Shown piece by piece: positions 9,381 through 17,481 of a stretch of DNA of 64,000 nucleotides. The DNA is from CAWGGS01 sp046704745 (GTDB lineage Bacteria > Desulfobacterota > Desulfobulbia > Desulfobulbales > Desulfocapsaceae). The translations under genes were made by a program, and so were the position numbers. How positions within the stretch are numbered: position 1 is the first letter of the stretch; the number at the start of each line of letters is the position of its first letter. Below the pieces are notes generated by a model that searched no databases, had not been told where the DNA came from, and saw nothing but the letters and a program-made list of their open reading frames with translations. The stretch lies in assembly GCA_046704745.1 (NCBI GenBank), contig JBJKRL010000053.1, positions 10,129 to 74,128 of the forward strand, written 5' to 3'.

Positions 9381-9752
9381 TTGGATTCCGTTGAATTTGC
9401 CAGATCCAGGAAAAAGCTTGGAAAAACACAGAAAGAAATGGCTGAACTCTTGGGCATAGCCTTAAAGACCGTACACAGCTACGAACAGGGATGGAGAAAT
9501 ATTCCGAGCCATATAGAACGGCAGGTCTTTTTCCTTCTTTGCAACCATAAAGGGAAACATACGACAACCATTCCCTGCTGGGAAAAAAAGCACTGCGACT
9601 TAAAAGATCAATGCCCTGCCTGGGAATTCCAATGCGGCCACCTGTGCTGGTTTATCTGCGGTACTTGCTGTGATTGTACGAATGGTTGCTCCCTCGAAGA
9701 AAAGATGGAGAAATGTCGTTCCTGCGAAATTCTGCAGTCCCTTCTTGAGTAA
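9381..9752 (+). CDS. XRE-family regulator with Cys-rich C-terminal domain
   Basis: The product is 123 residues if it starts at the TTG at 9381. Residues 1-55 are a helix-turn-helix of the XRE/Cro type (FARSRKKLGKTQKEMAELLG, then TVHSYEQGWRNIP). Residues 60-123 contain about a dozen cysteines, starting with a CWEKKHCDLKDQCPAW block and continuing through GTCCDC and CRSC. This looks like a metal or iron-sulfur binding module, so a redox- or metal-responsive repressor is a reasonable inference. It has no co-transcribed neighbour to name a target. Confidence 0.75.
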   Translation: MDSVEFARSRKKLGKTQKEMAELLGIALKTVHSYEQGWRNIPSHIERQVFFLLCNHKGKHTTTIPCWEKKHCDLKDQCPAWEFQCGHLCWFICGTCCDCTNGCSLEEKMEKCRSCEILQSLLE

Positions 9753-10034
9753 CGTCCGCACTCCGCCCCTTCCCCCGGATGCAATAAACCGACGACTCTT
9801 ATCCCGTATTTCTCATGCGCTGAAGCGGTCCAAAACACCATCTGGAAAAACACGATCCTGCACAGATGAATGCCGTTCCAGGAATTGGGACAACAAGACA
9901 ATTTCCCCCAGGTTGCCTTTACATAGTAACGGACCGATACTATTATGTTACGAGGAATAAAGGATGGTGGCTTTCTCAGCCGCTAAAGCAATTTCTTATC
10001 GAATTTACAAAGAATTTTTTACAGAAATGAGATT

Positions 10035-10247
10035 ATGCCTATTTATGAATTTAAATGTAACATCTGCAAAAAAGAATTTGAAGCCCTTGTTTCATCGTTT
10101 TCCAATATTGAGTCCGTCAAATGTGAGCAGTGCAGCAGCCCGGACATCACCAGGGTTCCCTCGTCAGTCAACAGCAAGGTGAAAAAATCCGGCTCCATTC
10201 CCTTGGCATCAGCACCCGGTTGCCGGAAAGGATCAGGTTTTTCCTGA
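10035..10247 (+). CDS. FmdB-family zinc ribbon protein
   Basis: A 70-residue protein that begins MPIYEFKCNICKKEFE, the hallmark of the FmdB/CxxC_CXXC_SSSS family, with a second CEQC pair about 20 residues later. The four cysteines form a small zinc ribbon. The tail is short and basic, ending in Gly and Ser. The family is widespread in anaerobes and its role is poorly defined; some members were named for association with formamidase or formylmethanofuran genes. It is convergent with ftsB. Confidence 0.85.
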   Translation: MPIYEFKCNICKKEFEALVSSFSNIESVKCEQCSSPDITRVPSSVNSKVKKSGSIPLASAPGCRKGSGFS

Positions 10248-10298
10248 GCCCAGTAACAAGAGTCTGTACGACTCTTATGGTCAGTCACTTGTCTTGAT

Positions 10299-10643
10299 TT
10301 ATTTTTTCTTTTCTTTTCCTTTTTTGGGGGGAGAAAAATCAAAAACCATCTCGTTTTCTTTTAGCAGTCCTCTTTCCCTGGCTAGTTTTTCAAGGTAATG
10401 AGGATCGTTTTGTATCTGGTCAATTTCTTTTTGAAGAGATGCATTCTTTTTCTCGATCTGTGTGTTCTCCTCTTGCAAACGCGTAAGCTCTGCATGTTGA
10501 GACCATACTGCATAGAGCCCCATACGAGGCGCAAAAACCAACCAAAGTAGAGAGGAAAACAACAGACATATCCCGGCGATAACCAATCTCTTTTTCTGGA
10601 TCGGTGACAGAGGCATGCGGGGTTTTTGGCGCATTGGCTGCAT
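10299..10643 (-). CDS. ftsB: Septum formation initiator FtsB/DivIC family protein
   Basis: The 114-residue product has a short basic N-terminus, one membrane helix (RLVIAGICLLFSSLLWLVF), then a coiled coil (LTRLQEENTQIEKKNASLQKE) and the conserved DPHYLEKLARERGLLKENE segment typical of FtsB/DivIC. It would join FtsL and FtsQ in the divisome at the periplasmic face of the inner membrane. The Lys-rich end (KKGKEKKK) is unremarkable. The gene is divergent from the DUF523 gene. Confidence 0.85.
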   Translation of the reverse strand: MQPMRQKPRMPLSPIQKKRLVIAGICLLFSSLLWLVFAPRMGLYAVWSQHAELTRLQEENTQIEKKNASLQKEIDQIQNDPHYLEKLARERGLLKENEMVFDFSPPKKGKEKKK

Positions 10644-10714
10644 GTGCGAAAATTCCTTATTCTATTTTCCCAAGGGTGGTATCTTTTATCATATCATAAA
10701 TCAGCCAAGAGACC

Positions 10715-11125
10715 ATGCAAACTTCCTCGCCCTCCATATATCTCGTCAGCGCTTGTCTTGTCGGCCTGTGTACCCGATACGACGGCACCAGTAAGCCCAA
10801 CGAACTTTGCCTGAGACGACTCCGGGAATCGACTTGGATTCCTATCTGTCCTGAACAGCTTGGCGGATTACCAACTCCCAGAATACCCGCCGATATTATC
10901 GGCGGTGAAGGTAAAGATGTCCTCACAGGAAAAGCAAAGGTTCTTGCCAGAGACGGAACCGATGTCAGTGAAGCCTTTATCCGAGGAGCGTACCAGGTAC
11001 TTACAGTCGCTAAGAGCCAGCCAGTCCGGAAGATTTTCCTGAAATCTCGCAGTCCTTCCTGTGGTCAAAGCGGCGTCACCACCGCCCTCCTCAGGCAACA
11101 CGGATTTCATTTGATTGAATTTTGA
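10715..11125 (+). CDS. DUF523 family protein (YbbK-like)
   Basis: A 136-residue protein with the family pattern: SACLVGLCTRYDG at the start, PICPEQLGGLPTPR in the middle and LKSRSPSCG near the end. These conserved cysteines and charged residues suggest a metal or small-molecule site. The length is slightly under the family norm of about 150. No function is established. It is followed by tatC on the opposite strand. Confidence 0.88.
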   Translation: MQTSSPSIYLVSACLVGLCTRYDGTSKPNELCLRRLRESTWIPICPEQLGGLPTPRIPADIIGGEGKDVLTGKAKVLARDGTDVSEAFIRGAYQVLTVAKSQPVRKIFLKSRSPSCGQSGVTTALLRQHGFHLIEF

Positions 11126-11257
11126 CACTCCCTATTCAGTTTCCTTTCCGAACCGTGGATTTCGGGGTCGAAGTTTTGTCCGGAGGGTGCCTACCTCCGA
11201 GGATTACATTTAAAAGTGCAACGACGAGTTTGGAAAAGAGCCGTTTTTGGATGGAAA

Positions 11258-11953
11258 CTATTTAATTCGCATAAAAATCAAAATAATAATCCCCGTCTCA
11301 TAGAGCATATACAAAGGCACTCCCATCAGGGCCATGTTAAAGGCATCCGGAGTGGGCGTCAACACTGCCGCAACAATGGCAATGATCAATATGGCATAGC
11401 GCCTGTTTCTTTCATAGAATTTTCGTGTGCAAAGGCCGACACGCGCCATGAACACCATAAAAATCGGCAGCTCGAAGATAACCCCGAAAGCCAGGATAAA
11501 AATAGTGGTAAAATTGACGAATCTGGTTATTGAGATAACGGGTTTTAATTCAGCCGAGCCATAACCGAGAAGAAACTTTATACCCATCGGTAAGGTAATG
11601 GTATAACAAAAAAGAGTCCCGGAATAAAAGAGGATCAACGTAAAAACGATAAAAAAGGAAAGCGTCCACCCTTTCACGCCGAAAGGCTTTCCCAGCGCCC
11701 GCCAAAGAACGGTCATCATCCACGGCATTAAGACATAGAGAGAGGCGAAAAATGCCAGTTTTACATGCGATAGGAAGGGGCCGGCTATGGAAAAAAAATA
11801 CAGTTTATCTGCCAGATGATTCTGCACCATTTGCAGAAGTTCAGGAGAAAGAAAGAATATCATCACAGTCAGAATAAGAACACTTGCCCCAAGTGCACGT
11901 ATGGACTTGCGTAATTCGTTAAAAAAAATTATCAATGATGTATTGACTTGCAT
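11258..11953 (-). CDS. tatC: Twin-arginine translocase subunit TatC
   Basis: The 231-residue product has six predicted membrane helices. It has the conserved FELP motif of the third loop (FGVIFELPIFMVF) and the LTPTPD motif before helix 5. TatC is the signal-peptide receptor of the Tat system, which moves folded cofactor-bearing proteins across the inner membrane. No tatA or tatB lies beside it. Two Tat substrates (the formate dehydrogenase large subunit and a TAT mini-protein) are encoded about 9 kb away. It lacks the first residues of some TatC proteins but is otherwise complete. Confidence 0.92.
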   Translation of the reverse strand: MQVNTSLIIFFNELRKSIRALGASVLILTVMIFFLSPELLQMVQNHLADKLYFFSIAGPFLSHVKLAFFASLYVLMPWMMTVLWRALGKPFGVKGWTLSFFIVFTLILFYSGTLFCYTITLPMGIKFLLGYGSAELKPVISITRFVNFTTIFILAFGVIFELPIFMVFMARVGLCTRKFYERNRRYAILIIAIVAAVLTPTPDAFNMALMGVPLYMLYETGIIILIFMRIK

Positions 11954-12283
11954 ACGGACACTTTTCCTGTGGTAAAACTTGACGATTTCATAACAAACGA
12001 TACTTGCAGGGGCAAATATATGTACTATCGTGCCGACAAACTAAAAACGAAGGCCGAAAAGGGATAAAAGGGATGCTGCCCTTTCAGATGTCAGAAAATA
12101 GCAGAACCTGACCTGAATTGCAATTTGATAGAGGTTGCACTCATAAACAGACCATGATAAGTACCATCTTTTCATAACGCTCCAGAGAATTACGGCATCC
12201 GGCGGCTTAAAACATAAGGTACGGGCTGCCTTGAAAAATTAGACCTTTTGTTTAAAAACCCTACCCAAAAAAGTGGAACTCAC
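11954..12283. other. Intergenic region between tatC and serS
   Basis: This 330-nt stretch separates divergent tatC and serS. It holds a possible TTGCAC box near 12135 but no promoter I would defend, and no repeat or small ORF. Confidence 0.4.
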
Positions 12284-13561
12284 ATGCTCGAATTACGATT
12301 CATACGAGAAAATCTCGAACTGGTAAAAGAAAAATGTGCCAAACGGGGAATGCCGGCTGAAAAGTTGGAAGAATTCTCATTCATAGATCAAAAACGGCTG
12401 AACCTTCTGAGTGAAGTGGAATCCCTGAAAAACACCCGAAACAATACTTCAAAACAAATTGCTGTTCTCAAAGGCGGCACAACCGAGGATAAGGCCAAAG
12501 CAGAGCCCCTGATACTGGAGATGCGCGAGACGAGCCAGACAATAAAAGAGTTGGACACCAAACTTGCCGAAATCCAGTTATCTCTTGAAAATATTGTCAT
12601 GAACATCCCAAATCTCTGTGACGACAGTGTCCCCATTGGGTCCGACGACAGCGACAATATCGAGATCAAAAAATGGGGAGAGAAGCCAACCTTCCCGTTC
12701 ACCCCCAAACCCCACTGGGAACTTGGCGAACAGTTGGGAATACTTGATTTCGAGCGGGCGGCAAAACTCTCGGGCGCCAGGTTTTCCCTGCTTTCAGGCT
12801 TTGCCTCACGCCTGGACAGGGCGCTTACCAATTTCATGCTCGACCTGCATACGCAAAAACACGGGTATACTGAAGTCTTGCCACCGTTTCTGGTCAACAC
12901 GGCCACAATGACCGCGACAGGCCAGTTGCCGAAGTTCGAGGCCGATCTCTTCAAAATCCACGACTGGGATCTCTACCTGATCCCGACAGCAGAGGTCCCG
13001 GTGACTAATATCTTTCGCGATGAAACGCTCGACGAGAAGGATCTGCCGATCAAATTCACCTCCTTCACTCCCTGCTTCCGATCAGAGGCCGGTTCCTATG
13101 GAAAAGATACCCGGGGGCTGATCCGTCAGCACCAGTTCACCAAGGTCGAATTGGTGAAATTCACGACGCCCGAGACTTCGACCCAGGAACTGGAAAGCCT
13201 GCTTGCCAATGCAGAATCCGTCCTCCAACTTTTAGGCCTCCATTACCGGGTTGTTACACTCTGTTCCGGAGATTTGGGCTTTTCCGCCTCCAAGACCTAC
13301 GACATCGAAGTCTGGCTCCCCGGACAGCAAACCTATCGCGAGATTTCATCCTGTTCCAATTTTCTCGATTTCCAGGCCCGACGAGGCGGGATACGCTACC
13401 GGCCAACAGGCCAGAAAAAAAGCAAGCTGGTTCATACCTTGAACGGTTCGGGACTCGCCGTCGGACGCACGCTGCTTGCCGTGATGGAGAACTATCAACA
13501 GGATGACGGTTCGATCAAGATTCCGCAGGTGCTGGAACCTTATTTTGCTGATCGCTTTTGA
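12284..13561 (+). CDS. serS: Seryl-tRNA synthetase
   Basis: The 425-residue product starts at the ATG at 12284 (MLELRFIRENLELVKEK), which fits the family. The 12 codons upstream of it are not conserved. Residues 1-110 form the long antiparallel coiled coil that contacts tRNA-Ser. The class II motifs follow: motif 2 around FRSEAGSYGKDTRGLIRQHQF and motif 3 around NGSGLAVGRTLLAVMEN. It charges tRNA-Ser, and also tRNA-Sec as the first step of selenocysteine synthesis, which matters here because selD in this window needs selenocysteine. Confidence 0.97.
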   Translation: MLELRFIRENLELVKEKCAKRGMPAEKLEEFSFIDQKRLNLLSEVESLKNTRNNTSKQIAVLKGGTTEDKAKAEPLILEMRETSQTIKELDTKLAEIQLSLENIVMNIPNLCDDSVPIGSDDSDNIEIKKWGEKPTFPFTPKPHWELGEQLGILDFERAAKLSGARFSLLSGFASRLDRALTNFMLDLHTQKHGYTEVLPPFLVNTATMTATGQLPKFEADLFKIHDWDLYLIPTAEVPVTNIFRDETLDEKDLPIKFTSFTPCFRSEAGSYGKDTRGLIRQHQFTKVELVKFTTPETSTQELESLLANAESVLQLLGLHYRVVTLCSGDLGFSASKTYDIEVWLPGQQTYREISSCSNFLDFQARRGGIRYRPTGQKKSKLVHTLNGSGLAVGRTLLAVMENYQQDDGSIKIPQVLEPYFADRF

Positions 13562-13611
13562 GGTCAGGAAAAATCAGTTTGCGCTCATACGGATTATTCG
13601 CACCTATTTAT

Positions 13612-13682
13612 AACCCCTGGAGGCGGAGGGCATCATTGGATGACGCCTGGCCGAGTCACGGAGAGAGGGACTTCGCCGGGTT
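13612..13682 (+). repeat. Divergent R1-like two-hairpin element
   Basis: An outer stem (AACCC 13612-13616 with GGGTT 13678-13682, plus GGCG with CGCC) encloses two hairpins. The first is GGCATCA and TGACGCC around a TTGGA loop, and the second is GAGTC and GACTTC around an ACGGAGAG loop. The architecture, with GGA-containing loops and a closing stem, matches the R1 copies, but the sequence is too different to prove homology. It lies about 125 nt before the 436-aa orphan gene. Confidence 0.4.
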
Positions 13683-13807
13683 GTTGCTTTCAGCTTTACC
13701 AAAATTATGCTTATCCCGGAAGAGCCACAATTTGTCTTCAGGAACCGATACTTGAAGACACTCCAACAGACAGCCTCTCAATAAGATGATTTATCTGATA
13801 TGACCGC

Positions 13808-15118
13808 ATGGAAATACTAGGAAAAGACTCGATTTTCACCTCAATGAAGCAGGACGATCTGTTCGCTACCGGCTTCACTGTTCCCTTTGCCCACCCATTT
13901 TCCAATGAAGCAAAAAATTGGGTCCGCCAATATTGCCGCGATCAGATCAATGTCACCAAGTATCGCGTTGTCCGTAACCAGATATTCGAATTCCTGGACA
14001 TCTCCAGTTACGACGACATCCTGGCCTTGATCCACGATCCCAGGCTCCGAACCAGTCGTTATAACCGCGCCCTTGTCCTTCTCTCCAACATGTTCGGGAT
14101 AAACGGAAATCCCGGGGAGATAATCAACCGGTTGAATGAGTATGCCCGGACTGCCAACGATGTTATCTCCTACCTGCGCACGAAGGTCCTGGCACCCTTT
14201 TCCTCCCATATCGAAACGACCAACGAAATCGAGGTCACCAGCAATCCGGTTGATCTATTGTTGATCATCTTTAATGACAGATATCATAAAAAAGCCCGTT
14301 TCGAGGCAAAACGCAAGCTGACCCTGATGAATCTGGCAGGTTCCATCGACCAGAGAGAGCGGGAGACGGATATCGAAAACAAGTTTACTGGGTTTCTACA
14401 TTTCCTAAACGAGCATGTCTGGAGCCCCAGTATGAAGATCGGGGAGCTGGAAATCGTCTATCTGGTCAGCCAGCATGATGCGGAATTTTTTGCCTGCACA
14501 GATGTCAAGGTGGTCGATGAAAAGACCATGAAGACCCTGCCAGCAAAAGCTGGACAAAAGATCACCCTTATTAAACGCAGACGGTTTGTAAAAGGCAAAA
14601 GAGAGATCCCCATCTATGTGACTATCCGTAAAAAACCACCTGCTGCCAAGGTCTTGAAACTCTTAAGGAAGAACCAGAAAAATCCGGCCGTGGCAGTTGA
14701 CGATGAACTGGGTTTGATGGCGGTATTAAACACAGTCAGTGATGTCCAGCACTTCCAGCAGCACCTGACCCGGAGTGCTTTGAAGATCGACTCATTCATG
14801 ACGCTTGAAGATATTTCCGACACTTTAACGGGCCGGGCCTATAAGAGTCGGAATATTGGCAGTTCGGACAGAACCCAGATGCTGAAGTTCTTTGCCCGTC
14901 TAGGAGGGATGCGGGTGGAATTTATCCTGCATACTAATAAGAGTTATTTGAACTATATCTATCAACGCGATGTGGCCCATGACGAGTATGAGGTAAAACG
15001 CATCTTCGACTCCGGTGTGGCGGAGTTGCTCTTTCCTCCGGACATCTACAACCTGGACTTAAAAGAAATCCGAACCAGGCAGTTACGGCGGTTCAGAAAA
15101 CAAATCGAAGAGATTTGA
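13808..15118 (+). CDS. Uncharacterised 436-residue protein
   Basis: I do not recognise this protein. It is soluble, charged and has no signal peptide or membrane helix. Residues 60-125 look helical (YDDILALIHDPRLRTSRYNR). Residues 160-200 contain a run of basic and acidic residues. Residues 290-400 have DDELGLMAVLNTVSDVQHF, then YKSRNIG, VEFILHTNKSYLNY and DVAHDEYEVKRIF. That order is faintly like RelA/SpoT-type nucleotidyltransferases, but I cannot identify the catalytic residues, so this is only a hint. It is preceded by an R1-like element and followed by mobB on the other strand. Confidence 0.8.
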   Translation: MEILGKDSIFTSMKQDDLFATGFTVPFAHPFSNEAKNWVRQYCRDQINVTKYRVVRNQIFEFLDISSYDDILALIHDPRLRTSRYNRALVLLSNMFGINGNPGEIINRLNEYARTANDVISYLRTKVLAPFSSHIETTNEIEVTSNPVDLLLIIFNDRYHKKARFEAKRKLTLMNLAGSIDQRERETDIENKFTGFLHFLNEHVWSPSMKIGELEIVYLVSQHDAEFFACTDVKVVDEKTMKTLPAKAGQKITLIKRRRFVKGKREIPIYVTIRKKPPAAKVLKLLRKNQKNPAVAVDDELGLMAVLNTVSDVQHFQQHLTRSALKIDSFMTLEDISDTLTGRAYKSRNIGSSDRTQMLKFFARLGGMRVEFILHTNKSYLNYIYQRDVAHDEYEVKRIFDSGVAELLFPPDIYNLDLKEIRTRQLRRFRKQIEEI

Positions 15119-15180
15119 GGCCAGGAGGTTAGGTTTTCAGGACATAGGTGTTTAGGCAAAACCAAGTTGGCAAAAATCCA

Positions 15181-15849
15181 TCAGGACTTATCCGAACTGC
15201 TGCCAAGTTTTATCCGCATCTCTATCTCTGATGCGTCTTCTGAAAATTTCAATGATTTAACAAATCCGCTCACGGTCCCAGCCAGCGCCTCCTGAACGAA
15301 ATCCTTCAGCGGAATTTTATTGCCGTTCACCAGAAGAGAGACCTTATCCAAGCGTTGTTCGCCCTCTTTCAAGAACCGCTTACGAATGAAAGAGGCAATC
15401 TCCTCCGCCTGGTCCAGACGAAAGACATAGTTGCCTTCAACGTCCAGGTTGGTGGCAACGGCAATAACCCCGTGGACCTCATTGCGCAACATCTGAGAGG
15501 AGTTGCCGACCACCTCGATCTTTGAGACTCTCCTGGCATCTTTGAATCCCTCGCCGATGACGATATCGACATCGGGAAAGTAACGATGAGCAAGAGTGGT
15601 AAGAGAGAGATTACTGTTTTTGGTTTGCAGTACCATCTGGTCCGGGGCGACAAAGAGAACGGAATCCGCACCGGCCTCCCGATGTTTATATGTATCGGTA
15701 CCGGGAGTGTCAAACAGGACCCCCGTCTCGTTGCTTGACTTGATAACCGCTACCTTGAAGCCGAAATCTTTCAAATGTGAAACCACCTGGGTGGCAAGGG
15801 TGGTCTTGCCACTGTCATGCCAACCGATAAATGTTACAATCGCCGCCAT
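15181..15849 (-). CDS. mobB: Molybdopterin-guanine dinucleotide biosynthesis protein MobB
   Basis: The 222-residue product opens with a P-loop (FIGWHDSGKTTLATQV) and continues with the MobB pattern (FKVAVIKSS, DTPGTDTYKHREAGADSVLF, DIVIGEGFKDA). The GTP-binding adaptor supports attachment of GMP to molybdopterin for bis-MGD enzymes such as the adjacent formate dehydrogenase. About 60 residues at the C-terminus go beyond the E. coli MobB length. The ATG lies only 14 nt after the U-tract of the terminator that ends the fdh transcript, so it is expressed from read-through or from a promoter inside that hairpin region. Confidence 0.92.
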   Translation of the reverse strand: MAAIVTFIGWHDSGKTTLATQVVSHLKDFGFKVAVIKSSNETGVLFDTPGTDTYKHREAGADSVLFVAPDQMVLQTKNSNLSLTTLAHRYFPDVDIVIGEGFKDARRVSKIEVVGNSSQMLRNEVHGVIAVATNLDVEGNYVFRLDQAEEIASFIRKRFLKEGEQRLDKVSLLVNGNKIPLKDFVQEALAGTVSGFVKSLKFSEDASEIEMRIKLGSSSDKS

Positions 15850-15862
15850 TTTTCATCCTATT

Positions 15863-15899
15863 AAAAAAGAAAGGCGGATTTCACCGTTTGAAATCCGCC
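15863..15899 (-). terminator. Rho-independent terminator after the formate dehydrogenase operon
   Basis: On the minus strand an 11-bp perfect stem (GGCGGATTTCA with TGAAATCCGCC, five-base loop) is followed by TTTCTTTTTT. It lies 80 nt after the cytochrome b stop codon and immediately before mobB. Confidence 0.92.
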
Positions 15900-15979
15900 T
15901 TGAATACAACCGGTTCACTGTTTTATACCAGAATGAGACAAGTCTCGGCAAAGAAAAAAAGTCTCACCCTGCTTGCAAC

Positions 15980-16873
15980 CTACTCGTATCTGTAGAGGCT
16001 GTGCATGACATCCACCTCCTCTTTCGATTTATAGCCGGTTACCATGCTTCTCAGGGAGCCATGGACTGCAAAAATCGCCATATAGAGGTGGGTCAGGAAA
16101 AAGGCGATCATAAAGGCACCCAAAAAATTATGAATGATGGCATAGATACGAAGCGTATCCGTTATTCCGCCAAAGGTGTGCAGATAATATCCCGTATAGG
16201 CCATCACTGCTCCACCTGCCGTAGCCACCCAGAACCAGACTTTCTGACCGGCGTTGAACTTTCCCGACGGAACAGGTTTCTTCTCTTTACTTAGATACCC
16301 GCCCATCATCAATGTCCAGGAAATATCATACGCCCTCGGCAGCATATCCTTGACCCACATAACGAACAGCAATACCGCATCCACAGCAAAGACTATGGCT
16401 GCATAAATGTGCACATAGCGGCCGATCCTGATGGGCATTCCCCCTCCGAAAAACCGGCCAAACACCATGAGCAGGCCGGTTATCACAATCAGGGAAAAGG
16501 ACACGGCGGCAACAAGATGAATAAGCCGTACCCCGATGCGAAAGTACAGGATCTTCGGACCGTCATGGGAAAACTTTTTCGCTCCTACGATCAACAGATG
16601 CAGAAGATAAGCTACCGGCACAAGAATAAGCACACCCAGGAAGATGCGGCCGAAGAGGCTCGATTGCAGGTGGGTAAACATCTGCCCGTATTTCGGCCAA
16701 TGACCCGACACCGAAGCTATCAACTGACTAAAAAATTTCGATAGCAGACCGGGAAGATGCGAGGACGACACCGCCGATTGGGAAACAGCTGCCGAGGCGC
16801 TCCCATGGATAAGCGACACAATCTGGAACAAAAATCCCGATAACACGAATCGTCGCATAATTTTTCTCCTCAA
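15980..16873 (-). CDS. fdnI: Formate dehydrogenase cytochrome b subunit (FdnI/FdoI type)
   Basis: The 297-residue product has a hydrophobic N-terminal segment that may be a signal peptide or first helix, then four or more membrane helices. Histidines suited to bind b-type haem lie in RIGVRLIHLVAAVSF, RIGRYVHIYAAIVF, YAIIHNFLGAF and FFLTHLYMAIF. The length and pattern fit the gamma subunit of periplasmic formate dehydrogenases, which pass electrons from the iron-sulfur subunit to the quinone pool. It follows fdhB by eight bases and ends the operon before the terminator. About 80 residues at the N-terminus are longer than in E. coli FdnI. Confidence 0.92.
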   Translation of the reverse strand: MRRKIMRRFVLSGFLFQIVSLIHGSASAAVSQSAVSSSHLPGLLSKFFSQLIASVSGHWPKYGQMFTHLQSSLFGRIFLGVLILVPVAYLLHLLIVGAKKFSHDGPKILYFRIGVRLIHLVAAVSFSLIVITGLLMVFGRFFGGGMPIRIGRYVHIYAAIVFAVDAVLLFVMWVKDMLPRAYDISWTLMMGGYLSKEKKPVPSGKFNAGQKVWFWVATAGGAVMAYTGYYLHTFGGITDTLRIYAIIHNFLGAFMIAFFLTHLYMAIFAVHGSLRSMVTGYKSKEEVDVMHSLYRYE

Positions 16874-16881
16874 TCATGTCA

Positions 16882-17472
16882 TTACCTGTTGTAGGCTTTG
16901 TCCCATCCCCAGGCCTCCTTGCCGGAGCCCCGCTGAAAAACGCGTTTTCGATAAATATCGGCCACGACATCGGCATCACCAGCCATCAGGGCCTTGGTGG
17001 CGCACATTCCGGCACAAAGCGGAACTTTGCCTTCGGCAATCCTGTTCTGACCGTAAAGTCGCCGTTCTTCCTCACTGAAGTTTTCCTCAGGTCCACCCGC
17101 ACAAAATGTGCACTTATCCATGGCACCGCGGGCACCAAAGACCTTCCCTTTCGGAAACTGTGGTGCGCCAAAAGGGCAGGCCATAAAACAATAGCCACAG
17201 CCGATGCAGATCTTTTTATTGACCAACACGATACCGTCATCCCGTTGATAAATGGCATCCACCGGACAGACCGCCATGCACGGCGGATCCGCACAATGCA
17301 TGCAGGAAATGGAAATCGACCTCTCTCCCGGCTTGCCTTGATCCAAGGTCACCACACGTCTGCGATTGACACCCACGGGGATATGATTCCCTTCTTTACA
17401 GGCGACGACACACCCGCTGCAATCGATGCAACGATCAACATCGCACAAAAATTTCATCCTTGCCATTGTCAT
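16882..17472 (-). CDS. fdhB: Formate dehydrogenase iron-sulfur subunit
   Basis: The 196-residue product holds four ferredoxin-type cysteine clusters: CDVDRCIDCSGCVVAC, CMHCADPPCMAVC, CIGCGYCFMAC and a fourth split between CTFC and CAGMC. This is the HybA/FdnH/DmsB family fold. Unlike E. coli FdnH (294 residues) it lacks a C-terminal membrane helix. It carries electrons between the molybdenum/tungsten site of FdhA and the cytochrome b subunit. It sits between the two, nine bases after fdhA. Confidence 0.95.
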   Translation of the reverse strand: MTMARMKFLCDVDRCIDCSGCVVACKEGNHIPVGVNRRRVVTLDQGKPGERSISISCMHCADPPCMAVCPVDAIYQRDDGIVLVNKKICIGCGYCFMACPFGAPQFPKGKVFGARGAMDKCTFCAGGPEENFSEEERRLYGQNRIAEGKVPLCAGMCATKALMAGDADVVADIYRKRVFQRGSGKEAWGWDKAYNR

Positions 17473-17481
17473 ATCCTCCTA

